NCBI RefSeq assembly: GCF_900186585.1
Contig: NZ_FYDD01000004.1
Span: forward strand, 496,001 to 560,000
DNA from: Massiliimalia timonensis
GTDB taxonomy: Bacteria; Bacillota; Clostridia; Oscillospirales; Ruminococcaceae
Length of the DNA: 64,000 bases
Reading direction: 5' to 3'
This document shows, piece after piece, positions 8,921-17,582 of this stretch. Below the pieces are notes generated by a model. It was given only the letters and a program-made list of their open reading frames with translations. It was not told the origin of the DNA and did no database searches. The stretch's first letter is position 1. The number at the start of each line of letters is the position of its first letter. A program made the position numbers and the translations under genes.

Positions 8921-9403
8921 TTACAGCTTGACAATATTCAGTACGATCCCGGCATCAGTGATGTCTATGATCCCATAGCTGGCGGGACCGTTGCGCGGCT
9001 GGACCGGACTGCCGGGATTCATGATGTACAGCCCATCGTCATATTCTGTAAAGCTGCAATGGGTGTGCCCATATAAGGCAATGTCGGCATGCTGGGAGCG
9101 GGCCGCCTGTTTTAAATGATACAGTCCATGCTTCACATGATAGGTGTGCCCATGCGTGAACAAAATTGTTTTTGAGCCGATTGTAATGGAGCGGACCATA
9201 GGCCCCTGCGCGCCGAAATCACAGTTTCCGGGTACAGAATAAAACCGCAGTTCCGGGTAAAGGGACATGATATCCTCTACCTCGTGCTGGCCATCCCCAA
9301 GATGAAGGAAACAAACAGCCTCCTGTTTATGCTTTTCTACAATTTGATACAGCGGGTGAAAACGCCCATGGGTGTCAGAGATCACAACGACCCGGTATTG
9401 CAT
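8921..9403 (-). CDS. YfcE/MJ0936-type metallophosphoesterase
   Basis: A 160-residue calcineurin-like phosphodiesterase with the full metal-ligand set: SDTHG (Asp10, His12), HLGD, GNCD, THGH and YGHTH. Small enzymes of this type hydrolyse phosphodiesters with Mn2+ and their physiological substrate is generally unknown. It lies upstream of the short biotin ligase gene in the same leftward transcript. Confidence 0.88.
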   Translation of the reverse strand: MQYRVVVISDTHGRFHPLYQIVEKHKQEAVCFLHLGDGQHEVEDIMSLYPELRFYSVPGNCDFGAQGPMVRSITIGSKTILFTHGHTYHVKHGLYHLKQAARSQHADIALYGHTHCSFTEYDDGLYIMNPGSPVQPRNGPASYGIIDITDAGIVLNIVKL

Positions 9404-9545
9404 AGCAAAGCCCCTTTCCTGTTCTATTTCCGATTTACAGGGAATAAGATACTAACAACCCCTTTCAAAAGGGGAAATAGAAATTAATCTGATTATATCA
9501 CGAAAAAAGGGAATTGGAAATAGAATACTAGGAAGGGAGTTGTTT

Positions 9546-9827
9546 ATGATGAATCAAAGAGGGAACCAGAAGCCCAATTCCGGGCAAAAATTTCACAGCA
9601 AGGATATGGGCGATCTAATCGGGAAAGCCAGCCAGACGATCGGCACCAGTCCGCAGCAGTTGAAGCAGCAGATCGATAGCGGAAAGCTGGATGACATCGT
9701 TCGGAAGCTTCCGGCAAAACAGGCGCAAAGCTTTCAGGAGATCTTAAAAGATCCGGAGAAGGCAAAAAAATTGATGGAAACACCGCAGGCAAAGATGTTG
9801 ATGAAAAAATTATTTCAAGGAAAATAG
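9546..9827 (+). CDS. Uncharacterised small protein (first of three)
   Basis: A 93-residue soluble, basic protein, MMNQRGNQKP onward, rich in Gln, Lys and short amphipathic helices (MGDLIGKASQTIGTS, LKQQIDSGKLDDIVRKL). The ATG at 9546 is preferred over the TTG at 9540 because GGAAGGGA ends seven bases before it. I do not recognise a named domain. It is followed after 31 bases by a second small gene and then an overlapping third, so the three probably form an operon. Confidence 0.75.
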   Translation: MMNQRGNQKPNSGQKFHSKDMGDLIGKASQTIGTSPQQLKQQIDSGKLDDIVRKLPAKQAQSFQEILKDPEKAKKLMETPQAKMLMKKLFQGK

Positions 9828-9858
9828 GTAAGCAAAATGGACCTGAGGGGGGACCGGC

Positions 9859-10293
9859 ATGGATGACCTGTTATCGAAGCTGCAAGGGATCCTTTCCAGC
9901 GAGGAAGGCCAGCAGCAGCTGAAAAGCGTAGCGGAAATGTTAGGAATGGATGGGGAAAATAACAGCCAGATGCCGGATCTGTCGCAGCTGTCCGGTATGC
10001 TGGGGGGAGCCTCCCAGCCAAAACAGGAAGAAGCACCATCTTCCGGCGCAGAGAACAAACTGGACCTATCCGGGCTGGACCTGAATATGTTGATGCAGGT
10101 TCAAAAAATTGTCAGCTCCATGAATATGGAGGACAACAACACCCGGTTATTACAGGCGTTAAAACCTCATTTTTCGGATAGCCGGCAACAAAAGATCGAC
10201 AAGGCGATCCGGATGCTGCAACTGTTTTCCTTATTGCCGATGATTCAGGAAAGCGGATTGTTAGGAGGGTTGTTGGGAGATGGCAGAAAATAG
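9859..10293 (+). CDS. Uncharacterised small protein (second of three)
   Basis: A 144-residue protein with an N-terminal helix (MDDLLSKLQGILSSEEGQQQ), a Pro/Gln-rich linker, and a C-terminal helical block with LLQALKPHFSDSRQQKID followed by AIRMLQLFSLLPMIQ. That C-terminal pattern is, from memory, common in small proteins of sporulating Clostridia but has no assigned function. A GGGG-rich ribosome binding site precedes the ATG. Its end overlaps the start of the next gene by 14 bases, indicating translational coupling. Confidence 0.75.
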   Translation: MDDLLSKLQGILSSEEGQQQLKSVAEMLGMDGENNSQMPDLSQLSGMLGGASQPKQEEAPSSGAENKLDLSGLDLNMLMQVQKIVSSMNMEDNNTRLLQALKPHFSDSRQQKIDKAIRMLQLFSLLPMIQESGLLGGLLGDGRK

Positions 10294-10621
10294 TTACAAT
10301 GGCGGCGACATGATGGCAATGCAGCGCGACGCGATCCGGCGTGTCCGGGAGATGCAGCGCCGCGCCAATGAAAAACTGCGTACCTCGTCTCCAGCGCCGG
10401 CGCCGCGGCATACAGGGGCCCAGCGCGTGAACATACCAGCGCCGTCAGAACAGCCCCAACCCGTTGCAGAGCAAAAAACGATGAGTTCAGGACTGTCCAG
10501 TTTCTTAAAAAACATGGATTTGGATCAAGAGAAAGCCCTGCTTCTTTTACTGATCGTTTTGCTGCTGCGGGAAGGGGCGGATACAAAACTGATCCTGGCA
10601 TTGTGTTATTTACTGATATAA
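10280..10621 (+). CDS. Uncharacterised small protein (third of three)
   Basis: A 113-residue protein. The N-terminus has a charged helix (MQRDAIRRVREMQRRANEKL), then a Pro/Ala-rich linker, and the C-terminus is a highly hydrophobic leucine-rich segment (KALLLLLIVLLLREG, then ILALCYLLI). The tail may be a membrane anchor or hydrophobic oligomerisation helix. The start ATG is inside the preceding gene with AGGAGG ten bases upstream. A terminator follows at once. Function is unknown. Confidence 0.75.
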   Translation: MAENSYNGGDMMAMQRDAIRRVREMQRRANEKLRTSSPAPAPRHTGAQRVNIPAPSEQPQPVAEQKTMSSGLSSFLKNMDLDQEKALLLLLIVLLLREGADTKLILALCYLLI

Positions 10622-10652
10622 AAAAGCAGTGGCTTTAAGCCACTGCTTTTTT
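10621..10652. terminator. Bidirectional terminator
   Basis: A 15-bp perfect stem (10621-10635 with 10637-10651) flanked by A and T runs lies between the convergent small-protein operon and the LCP-like gene and touches both stop codons. Confidence 0.88.
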
Positions 10653-11508
10653 ATGAGAAGATCTCCTGAATATCTGCAATTGCCGCTTCGCTGGGAAGAA
10701 AACGGGTCCCGTTTTCTGTGTATTCCCCGTCGATCTCAATCGGGACAGCCTTATCCTCTGTTTTATTCAAAAACAACTTGATGGGCATCGCCAAATTTGA
10801 TAAATCCAATGAGGTGAAGCCGGTATCACATTCGTTAAACAGGATCGAATAAAAATCCTGCCGGTTGTCTGTTAGGTCTTCGGTCAGGCATTGGTTGATA
10901 AAGTTACAGGTGACGGCGCTGTTTAAAGAGGTATCCCCAAGCAGGAGAAGCTCGGCTGCACGGGAGCCGTCAATTTGTTGTTTTGCCGCGTCAAAGTGAT
11001 AATTTTTTGTATCGATCCCGCGGGAGAGATCCAATTCCATCCCGCCAAAAAAATCAACCATAGAGGCGATTGAATTCTGGTCCATCCGGATATATTTTTG
11101 TATGTGTATCAAAAACAGGTTTTCTGCACCGGACAAGGCGTATTCATGCCCTCCGTAGCGATAGTGTTCGCCCAGCGACATGGTTTTGACGTTCACGGTG
11201 GATTCCGCCTCTGGGGGAAGCGGGACAACATAACAGCAGTTATCCTGCGCATCAAACCGAAGCAGCAGGAAAAAAACAGCGTCTTTTTCCCGTTCCTCAC
11301 AGCCGATGACAAGGATGTTCTGACTGTCTGAAGCCGCCGGGGTGTAGGCGGATCCCTCTACCGGGACAGACACTTGGTTCTGCGTCACCTCTTTTGCAGG
11401 GCGCATGGTAATAAAATAAAAAAGGGCGAACACCACACCAAGACAAAGCAGGGTGATAAAAAAGGTATTCCAGAAGATACGATAAGAAGAGCGCGATGGT
11501 TTTTCCAT
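10651..11508 (-). CDS. LCP (LytR-CpsA-Psr)-like membrane protein, probably catalytically degenerate
   Basis: A 285-residue protein with one N-terminal transmembrane helix (about 13-32) and an extracellular domain that follows the LCP fold: NILVIGC near residue 64, then FLIHIQKYIRMDQNSIASMV, FFGGMELDL, and an IDGSRAAELLLLGD segment. The conserved arginines that bind the polyprenyl phosphate (usually in RTDTIM and SIPRD) are replaced: here RFDAQDNC and PLPPEAE. LCP enzymes attach wall polymers to peptidoglycan; this one may have lost that activity or changed function. It is monocistronic. Confidence 0.6.
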   Translation of the reverse strand: MEKPSRSSYRIFWNTFFITLLCLGVVFALFYFITMRPAKEVTQNQVSVPVEGSAYTPAASDSQNILVIGCEEREKDAVFFLLLRFDAQDNCCYVVPLPPEAESTVNVKTMSLGEHYRYGGHEYALSGAENLFLIHIQKYIRMDQNSIASMVDFFGGMELDLSRGIDTKNYHFDAAKQQIDGSRAAELLLLGDTSLNSAVTCNFINQCLTEDLTDNRQDFYSILFNECDTGFTSLDLSNLAMPIKLFLNKTEDKAVPIEIDGEYTENGTRFLPSEAAIADIQEIFS

Positions 11509-11577
11509 AGCAGGCCGTCCTTTCTCTTGGATTCTTGCTAAGAGTATGGACGCTTTTCAAAAAAGTTAAACAGCGCC

Positions 11578-11606
11578 TTGAGAAAAGCGGCGGCCCATGG
11601 TATGAT
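11578..11606 (+). promoter_or_regulatory. Sigma-A promoter of the GNAT gene
   Basis: TTGAGA (11578-11583) and TATGAT (11601-11606) are 17 bases apart, 33 bases before the ATG. Confidence 0.65.
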
Positions 11607-11639
11607 AAGCTTGACTGATAAATAAAGAGAGGTGTTTTT

Positions 11640-12176
11640 ATGCAGGCTCCTGTTTTACTGACGAAGCGCCTGCGGCTCCGGCCGGTGGTGGAGGCAGATG
11701 CAGACGCGCTGTTTGCGATTTGCGCCGAGCCAAACCTTGGCCCTAATGCCGGATGGAAACCGCACGAAACGGCGGAGGAAACCAAGCAGCTGATCCGCGA
11801 AGTGTTTAGCTCTCCCAATGTTTGGGCGATAGAACGCCTGGATACCCAAATCTTGATTGGGACAGTTGGATTGATGGAGGATGAAAAACGGGAGAACCCC
11901 CGGATCATGACGATCGGATATTCTTTAAGCGAAACGGCATGGGGAAACGGTTTTATGACCGAAGCCGTCCGCGGAGTATTGCGATATGCATTTGAAGAGC
12001 TTAAGCTCAGGGCGGTGTCTGCAACCTGTTACCCGTTTAATGAACGTTCCCGGCGTGTATTGCTGAAATGCGGATTTGAAGCCGAGGGGGTCTTGCAGGA
12101 GGCAGAGGTATTGTATAACGGGGAAGTATATGACCACGAATGCTACCTGCTGAAAATAGAGGAGTACCTAGGATAA
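11640..12176 (+). CDS. GNAT family N-acetyltransferase (RimJ/RimL type)
   Basis: A 178-residue acetyltransferase opening with LTKRLRLRPVVEADADALF, the usual start of RimJ/RimL-like GNAT proteins. The acetyl-CoA region is represented by ETAWGNGFMTEAVRGVLRYAF, where the usual pyrophosphate-binding RGxGxG is reduced to WGNGFM, common in this subgroup. NERSRRVLLKCGFEAEG is the C-terminal motif. The target (ribosomal protein N-terminus or a small molecule) cannot be told. AGAGAGG precedes the ATG. Confidence 0.85.
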   Translation: MQAPVLLTKRLRLRPVVEADADALFAICAEPNLGPNAGWKPHETAEETKQLIREVFSSPNVWAIERLDTQILIGTVGLMEDEKRENPRIMTIGYSLSETAWGNGFMTEAVRGVLRYAFEELKLRAVSATCYPFNERSRRVLLKCGFEAEGVLQEAEVLYNGEVYDHECYLLKIEEYLG

Positions 12177-12180
12177 AAAG

Positions 12181-12212
12181 AAACGGTGAGAGAAATATTT
12201 CTCTCACCGTTT
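12181..12212. terminator. Bidirectional terminator
   Basis: A 15-bp perfect stem (12181-12195 with 12198-12212) lies between the convergent GNAT and Nudix genes. Confidence 0.8.
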
Positions 12213-12216
12213 GGCA

Positions 12217-12630
12217 TCAATAGCTGTATTTGATCAACGCTTTTACCTTATTAGCCAGCTGGCGGTCGTTGTCGTAGCTCAAGATCTGGTGGACCCGGCT
12301 GATCTCCACCCATTTGATCTGCGAAATTTCCTCCGGCTGGGGAGTAAAGTCAAAATTTTTGGCCATGCCTAAAAAATAGATCACATCTTTGACCGTGTCC
12401 TTTTTCGGGGAATAGGAAACAACTTCCCGGAAGGAGGTGTCGATCATAATATCAATGCCGGTTTCTTCTTTCACCTCGCGGACTGCGGTCTCCTCTTCTG
12501 TTTCTTGAGATTCCACATGCCCCTTTGGAAAGGACCAATGCCCGCCGTTGGCGTGCTTGATCAGCAATAATTCTGTATTCCCGTGGTATTTGCGGAACAC
12601 GATCGCACCACAAGATTTCTCATATTGCAT
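12217..12630 (-). CDS. Nudix hydrolase (MutT/Ap4A-hydrolase type)
   Basis: A 137-residue Nudix protein. The full box Gx5Ex7REUxEExGU spans residues 37-59 and includes REVKEETGI. The N-terminal SCGAIVFR and SFPKGHVE segments resemble bacterial diadenosine tetraphosphate hydrolases, which hydrolyse Ap4A-type dinucleotides. The ATG at 12630 is chosen because AGAAGG lies seven bases upstream; an upstream in-frame extension to 12675 has no such signal. It is separated from the CNNM gene by a terminator. Confidence 0.88.
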   Translation of the reverse strand: MQYEKSCGAIVFRKYHGNTELLLIKHANGGHWSFPKGHVESQETEEETAVREVKEETGIDIMIDTSFREVVSYSPKKDTVKDVIYFLGMAKNFDFTPQPEEISQIKWVEISRVHQILSYDNDRQLANKVKALIKYSY

Positions 12631-12721
12631 AGAGAACCTTCTTTCTATCTTGATAACTAAAATATATGATAACACATTTTGACGAAAAAATCATTCCCTT
12701 TCAAACTTTTTTTACAATTAA

Positions 12722-12751
12722 AAAAGATATGGGGAGGTCCCCATATCTTTT
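12722..12751. terminator. Terminator of the CNNM/CorC gene
   Basis: A 13-bp perfect stem (12722-12734 with 12739-12751) lies at the end of the leftward CNNM gene and is followed by a T-run on the minus strand. Confidence 0.85.
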
Positions 12752-14099
12752 ATTCCGCGGTTTGATTTTGGTTATTTTCCGTCAGAACAGTTGCTTTCAC
12801 ACGCTCGATCCGCTGGTCCTGTACAGAAATCACCTTTAAATGAAGGCGTTCTATGGTCAATTCCGGCTGTTCGTCATCTCCGGGGATGGCCCCTAAGGTA
12901 TTGGTGATCAAACCGCCGACCGTGTCGATATCTTCGTCCACGTCAAAGTGCAGATGAAAGAACTTTTCCATTTCTTCCAAATCAGTGGAGCCGTCAAGCA
13001 GATAGGAACCGTCTTCCAGCGGGACGATCGCCTCCTGCTCATCGTCGTATTCGTCCTGAATATTCCCGACAATGGATTCCAACAAGTCCTCCATGGTGAC
13101 GATCCCGGCAGTGCCGCCATAATCATCCACAACGACTGCCATGTGCGCTTTTTTTGTTTTGAATATCTTTAACAGGTCGCTGCACCGTTTTGCTTCCGGG
13201 ACATAAATCGCTTCCCGAAGAAAATCCTGAATTTGAAAGTCCTCGGACGAGGTGCATCCCACTAGACACAACAGGTCCTTGACATAAATGATTCCCTTGA
13301 TATTGTCTAAATCGTTTTCATAAACCGGGATCCGGGAAAAGCCGTCGTTGATGGCGTGATAAACAACGTCGCTGATTTTGGCATGGAGTTCCAGCCCGAC
13401 AATATCGGTTCGGTGGGTCATCAGATCGGACACATCCTTGTCATCAAAGTCAAAAATGTTGTTGATCATTTCCCGTTCTTCCTGCTCCAGCACGCCGGTT
13501 TCCCCGCCGGCATCTACCATGTTGCGGATCTCCTCTTCGGTGACAGCGTCGTTGTCGGAGGAGGGACGGTAACCAAACAGCCGCGCGACCCCGCTCCCCA
13601 GCAGAGAAGCCAGTCCGCCGACTGGATAAAACAGAAAGGAAGCTTTCCGTACCATAGGATAAAAAGATAAAAGAAAACTTTCAGCCTTTTTCTGAAAAAT
13701 CCTTTTTGGCAGGACATGGGAAAAGGCTAAGATCAGACAGACGACCGCCAAAAACGCTGCAATGATCATTAAAATAGCAACCAAGGTTTGCAAAGCCGGT
13801 TGTAAAATCATCTGCTTCAGAAGCTGGATCGGCGCTTCCAGGTAGGCAAGCCCCAGTATCATACCAAAAGCACAAGCAGCCATGACGCAGATCAAATGGC
13901 TGGTTTCCATGCGGAAGACCTGTCTGCTTTCTGAATGTGTTTTAAGCAAATGGAGTAATTTTTCGCTGTTTTTGTGCCCGTCGGCCAGTTCCTCCAGTTT
14001 GGATTCATTATAGGAGGATAAGGCTGTTTTAGCCGCACAAAAAAGAAAACTTAAAATGAGAAACAATAAAAATAGGCACCATCGCCCGATGTCGTCCAT
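12750..14099 (-). CDS. CNNM/HlyC-CorC family membrane protein
   Basis: A 449-residue protein with an N-terminal DUF21/CNNM membrane domain (hydrophobic segments near residues 7-23, 60-85, 98-130), a cytoplasmic CBS pair (about 205-335, including MTHRTDIVGLELHA and FSRIPVYEND), and a C-terminal CorC_HlyC domain with an acidic stretch. Bacterial members are linked to Mg2+ export or Mg2+/Co2+ resistance. The name hemolysin is historical and no haemolytic activity is implied. It is transcribed alone. Confidence 0.88.
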   Translation of the reverse strand: MDDIGRWCLFLLFLILSFLFCAAKTALSSYNESKLEELADGHKNSEKLLHLLKTHSESRQVFRMETSHLICVMAACAFGMILGLAYLEAPIQLLKQMILQPALQTLVAILMIIAAFLAVVCLILAFSHVLPKRIFQKKAESFLLSFYPMVRKASFLFYPVGGLASLLGSGVARLFGYRPSSDNDAVTEEEIRNMVDAGGETGVLEQEEREMINNIFDFDDKDVSDLMTHRTDIVGLELHAKISDVVYHAINDGFSRIPVYENDLDNIKGIIYVKDLLCLVGCTSSEDFQIQDFLREAIYVPEAKRCSDLLKIFKTKKAHMAVVVDDYGGTAGIVTMEDLLESIVGNIQDEYDDEQEAIVPLEDGSYLLDGSTDLEEMEKFFHLHFDVDEDIDTVGGLITNTLGAIPGDDEQPELTIERLHLKVISVQDQRIERVKATVLTENNQNQTAE

Positions 14100-14173
14100 T
14101 TTTTAACCCCTTTCAAACGTTCAGATAAAATAATGATACCTTGTCTGTGGTAAAAAGTCAATATCTGCGTCCT

Positions 14174-15451
14174 TTATTCGCCGTCCCGGATCTTTCGGTC
14201 CAGCATGGTGATCTCTTTGGAGCAGAGCACCGCAATGGATACGATCACGAAAATCACGATATTTAGGATGAACGGGAACCTGCGATCCACACTGGAAAGT
14301 AGCCCGGCGATCCAGCCAAACGGGGAAGCCACCCCTACCATGGTCATAAAGATCAAACCGCTGACCCGGCTTCGCTCCTGTTCATCCACAAACAGGGCGT
14401 TAAGCGAATCTTTCCGCGGGACGATACACACCAGCGAGCAGGCTTCTACCAAGGTGTAGAACATTAGATAGAACGGGTTTTCGTGAGGCGCTATCAAAAG
14501 CAGGATATGGGACAGCATGAACAGTCCGTAACCGCAGAGCATGACCGGGCGGTAAGGCAGACGGTTAATCCTTGCCTGAAACATCAGAATAAAGATCAGC
14601 ATGATCGCGGCCCGGATGATAGGGAAGATCGCCAGATAGCTGTCCGGCACATGCAGGGTCTGGGTGGCGTAGATCCCGAAAAAGTTCAGGGTCGTGGTAT
14701 CGGTGACATGATAGGATACCATAACCAGTAAAACGATCAGCATAGCGCGGGAGCGGATCATCTTAAAAAAGACATCCTTATATCCAGCCAGCAATTTAAA
14801 AATCGACACATGCTTTGTTTCTTCCATCCGTTTTATCCCTTGTTTCGTTTCGGTGGAAAAACGGTACAGCAGGTAAAACTTTGCAGTCATGGACAAGCAG
14901 GAGAATATGTATAAACACCGGACGACCGGGATCAGGCTGAAATGATCGACCAACAGCGCGGAAAGAGGCGCGATGAATACGGCGAACAGCCCGCACATCT
15001 GGATCATGGAAAAAACATTGACCAGCTTGGATTTGTCGCAGTCTTCCACCAAAAGGCAGTTCCAGGAGTTGGAACAGATGTGCAGAATGCTGTTTAAGCT
15101 GGCGGCTGCTAAAAACCACCAGAAGTTTTGCGCGAACGCCCAAAGAAGGCAGGGGATCGACCAAGAGATCACGTCGACAACAAACGAGGTTTTCCGTCTG
15201 CCGAATTTGTCGGTGATCACCCCGCCTAAAAACGCCGAGAACATTTGCAGCACCATACCGATCGAGGCGATCAGGCCAATTTGAGAATCGTTGAGCCCCA
15301 GGTTGAACATGTAAACCGTTGCGAATGGAATGAACAGATTATAAGGGATATACCAGAGCGGTTCGGTGCAGACACACGCTTTGGGGTTGCCGGAAAGATC
15401 TAAAAATGCCGAGATAAGTTCGTTTGATTTGAGTCGGTCGATGATACGCAT
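14174..15451 (-). CDS. Major facilitator superfamily transporter
   Basis: A 425-residue permease with about 12 hydrophobic helices and the inter-helix motif GGVITDKFGRRK after helix 2, diagnostic of MFS proteins. The start is ATG at 15451, with GAGG eight bases upstream; a GTG nine bases earlier would overlap that site. Substrate is unknown. A related but distinct MFS protein is at 51599-52861. It is 18 bases downstream of the phospholipase C-like gene and probably in the same transcript. Confidence 0.85.
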   Translation of the reverse strand: MRIIDRLKSNELISAFLDLSGNPKACVCTEPLWYIPYNLFIPFATVYMFNLGLNDSQIGLIASIGMVLQMFSAFLGGVITDKFGRRKTSFVVDVISWSIPCLLWAFAQNFWWFLAAASLNSILHICSNSWNCLLVEDCDKSKLVNVFSMIQMCGLFAVFIAPLSALLVDHFSLIPVVRCLYIFSCLSMTAKFYLLYRFSTETKQGIKRMEETKHVSIFKLLAGYKDVFFKMIRSRAMLIVLLVMVSYHVTDTTTLNFFGIYATQTLHVPDSYLAIFPIIRAAIMLIFILMFQARINRLPYRPVMLCGYGLFMLSHILLLIAPHENPFYLMFYTLVEACSLVCIVPRKDSLNALFVDEQERSRVSGLIFMTMVGVASPFGWIAGLLSSVDRRFPFILNIVIFVIVSIAVLCSKEITMLDRKIRDGE

Positions 15452-15469
15452 AAGGCACACCTCAAGTTT

Positions 15470-16384
15470 TTATTTTTTGTCAAGGATATTTCCGCTGAAA
15501 TTCCGTGTCACCGGGAACGGCAGCGCGGCAAGTGTTTTTTCTGGCTGGAAAACGGCTTTTAAGGCCAAAACCGCGGAACGTTCCGCTTCGTCGAACAGGT
15601 CAAAGGCAGACTGACGGGAAACCAACTTATGATCATCAGGATGATGCCATGGGCGGTGTTTCAGGTTGGCGGTGTCCCGTGTGACTTGTGGGGATTTAAT
15701 ATGCGCGGCAATGATCTGCGCCGGCTGATAGAGCTTGGATAGGAACGCACCGAGCCCGCTTAGAATGTACGGATGGGCGTAAAAGGCCGCGCCAAGCTGA
15801 GAAAAATCGCCAAAACAGTGCCGGATATTTTTCAAACCAGCCGGGAGGCGGAACACTTCTTTCAATAATGTCTGGTACCAAAGGGAGATCGCGTTTTTGT
15901 CTTCTTCCGGGATGCGGAAATACCGCGTTACCGGAAACTGCGAAACGGGGATATGCAGGAAATGGGCGCAAAACACACTGTCCAGTTCCGCCTCGATTTT
16001 CGCATGAACCGCAGAAGGATGATCCGGCACCCTTTCGCAGATCCTCCCGGTCAGGAAATAGACGTAAGGATGCAGGGTGCTGTCCAGAAAATAATGACAG
16101 TAAAATCCTATTAGATAGGCTTTCAGCGCATCGGGTGCCGCTGGGTCCCGCATGATTTTCTGGCAAAAAGCAAGAGTCTGAGGGACCCGGTGCTTATGGA
16201 TGATACTTCCATAGCGGTGGATGGGATTAGTATGCGGCAGCGCTTTGCGGAAAAAGAACAGATCAGGTCCCTGCGTGCCAAAATAAAAGGCAGCGGGATG
16301 CTGCCGGATCATCTGCTGAAGCGAAGCAGACAGCTTTGCGCCAACTTCCCTTCCAAACAGGATATGGGTGGTAATATCTGGCAT
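15470..16384 (-). CDS. Zinc-dependent phospholipase C/D-like protein
   Basis: A 304-residue protein opening with MPDITTHILFGREV, as in the PF00882-type zinc-dependent phospholipase C family of Clostridia. The putative metal ligands lie in GTQGPDLFFF, IIHKHR and GFYCHYFLDSTLHPYVY (His, Asp, His). There is no signal peptide, so a cytoplasmic location is likely and true phospholipase activity is uncertain. ATG at 16384 is preferred on family alignment, but the GAGGAG site is 12 bases away and six bases from an in-frame TTG at 16390, which could be the real start. Confidence 0.75.
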   Translation of the reverse strand: MPDITTHILFGREVGAKLSASLQQMIRQHPAAFYFGTQGPDLFFFRKALPHTNPIHRYGSIIHKHRVPQTLAFCQKIMRDPAAPDALKAYLIGFYCHYFLDSTLHPYVYFLTGRICERVPDHPSAVHAKIEAELDSVFCAHFLHIPVSQFPVTRYFRIPEEDKNAISLWYQTLLKEVFRLPAGLKNIRHCFGDFSQLGAAFYAHPYILSGLGAFLSKLYQPAQIIAAHIKSPQVTRDTANLKHRPWHHPDDHKLVSRQSAFDLFDEAERSAVLALKAVFQPEKTLAALPFPVTRNFSGNILDKK

Positions 16385-16556
16385 GGTCAAACTACACTCC
16401 TCATAGCTATTGGTGTTAGTATTCCCGCAGGCCTTTTTAATTATTGATACAACTGTTTTCATTATACTGGATTCGAAATAGGGATTCAAGACAAATTTTT
16501 GATTTCTACACAGAAAAAAGGAAAGGCTTATCAAAAAAATTATTCTCTTTTTCAGG

Positions 16557-16585
16557 TTGGCTTTTTTGGGTGTGTGTGGTATGAT
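16557..16585 (+). promoter_or_regulatory. Sigma-A promoter of the pentapeptide-repeat gene
   Basis: TTGGCT (16557-16562) and TATGAT (16580-16585) are 17 bases apart, 42 bases before the start codon. Confidence 0.6.
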
Positions 16586-16627
16586 AGAACAAAAATCATT
16601 TGAAGAAGCGGCAGGCGGGAAAAGGGA

Positions 16628-17233
16628 ATGTTTATTAAAGAGGTAAAGCAATACCAGAGACATGATTTTACATCGGAAAATTTTCAGGAGTTGGAACTGA
16701 TTGGGTATGAATTCAGAGAATGCAATTTCCGCGGGGTAAATTTATCTCAGGCAGTGACAAGAAATTGTATCTTTGACCGGTGCGATTTGTCTTACGCAAA
16801 GCTAAACGGCTCTAAGCATAAAAATTCGGCGTTTTTGAACTGCAAATTTTTTGGCACGGCATTGTTCTGTGCCACCCTGACAGACTGCAAGGGAACGGGC
16901 AGTATCTTTACCGATGCTGACCTGACTGGTATCTCTCTGGTACGGGGCAATTATTCTTTTGCCAATTTTATGGACAGCGATTTCAGACGGATGGACTTAA
17001 GTGATATCAACTTTTCCAATGCTGACCTGCGCAAGTGCAATATGGAATATGTCGTCATGCATGGAGCGGATCTTAGCGGCGCGCTGCTTTCCGGGGCAAG
17101 GCTAAACCATGCGGATATCCGGGAAAGCAGGCTGGATGGGGTTTATATGAACGATGTCAAGCTGGGAAAAACAAAGATCGATCTGGAACAGGCGGTAGTG
17201 ATCGCTGAATGCTTGGGCGGGATCGTTGGATAG
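16628..17233 (+). CDS. Pentapeptide repeat protein
   Basis: A 201-residue protein made largely of A(D/N)LxG-type five-residue repeats, for example CNFRGVNLSQA, CDLSYAKLNGS, ADLTGISL, ADLRKCNME and ADLSGALLSGA, forming a right-handed quadrilateral beta-helix. Some family members mimic DNA and protect gyrase (Qnr, MfpA); the C-terminal extension here (KIDLEQAVVIAECLGGIVG) resembles the end of Qnr/McbG-like proteins, but the role is not established. It starts a short operon with a cupin and a DUF896 protein. Confidence 0.85.
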   Translation: MFIKEVKQYQRHDFTSENFQELELIGYEFRECNFRGVNLSQAVTRNCIFDRCDLSYAKLNGSKHKNSAFLNCKFFGTALFCATLTDCKGTGSIFTDADLTGISLVRGNYSFANFMDSDFRRMDLSDINFSNADLRKCNMEYVVMHGADLSGALLSGARLNHADIRESRLDGVYMNDVKLGKTKIDLEQAVVIAECLGGIVG

Positions 17234-17254
17234 CGCAGGAAAGGAAGACGTGAT

Positions 17255-17569
17255 ATGAACCTGTTTTCCTTTGACGGGATTACCGGCTTTGAAGAAGAGG
17301 TGACTCAGGTACTGTTTGAATCCCCATCCGTCCGGGTGGAACGGATCATTTCCAGCGGGCAGAAATCCCCGCCCGGCTTCTGGTATGACCAGGAGGAAAC
17401 GGAATGGGTGAGTGTATTGCAGGGTAGAGCTGTCTTGGAGATTGAGGAACAGACCGTGATTTTGGAGGCAGGCGATACTCTGCTTTTAAAGGCGCATTGC
17501 CGCCACAGGATCTTAGAAACCTCCGCAGAGCCAAAATGCGTTTGGCTCTGCGTATTTAGCAAGGATTAG
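17255..17569 (+). CDS. Small cupin-domain protein
   Basis: A 104-residue single-domain cupin: the first motif region is PPGFWYDQEETEWVSVLQG and the second is LEAGDTLLLKAHCRHRI. Of the usual metal ligands, Glu and His positions are partly retained. Proteins of this size and composition are often annotated as cupins with unknown substrate. GGAAAGGAAG lies upstream. It is 21 bases after the pentapeptide protein gene and 13 before the DUF896 gene. Confidence 0.75.
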   Translation: MNLFSFDGITGFEEEVTQVLFESPSVRVERIISSGQKSPPGFWYDQEETEWVSVLQGRAVLEIEEQTVILEAGDTLLLKAHCRHRILETSAEPKCVWLCVFSKD

Positions 17570-17582
17570 AAAGGGAGATATT

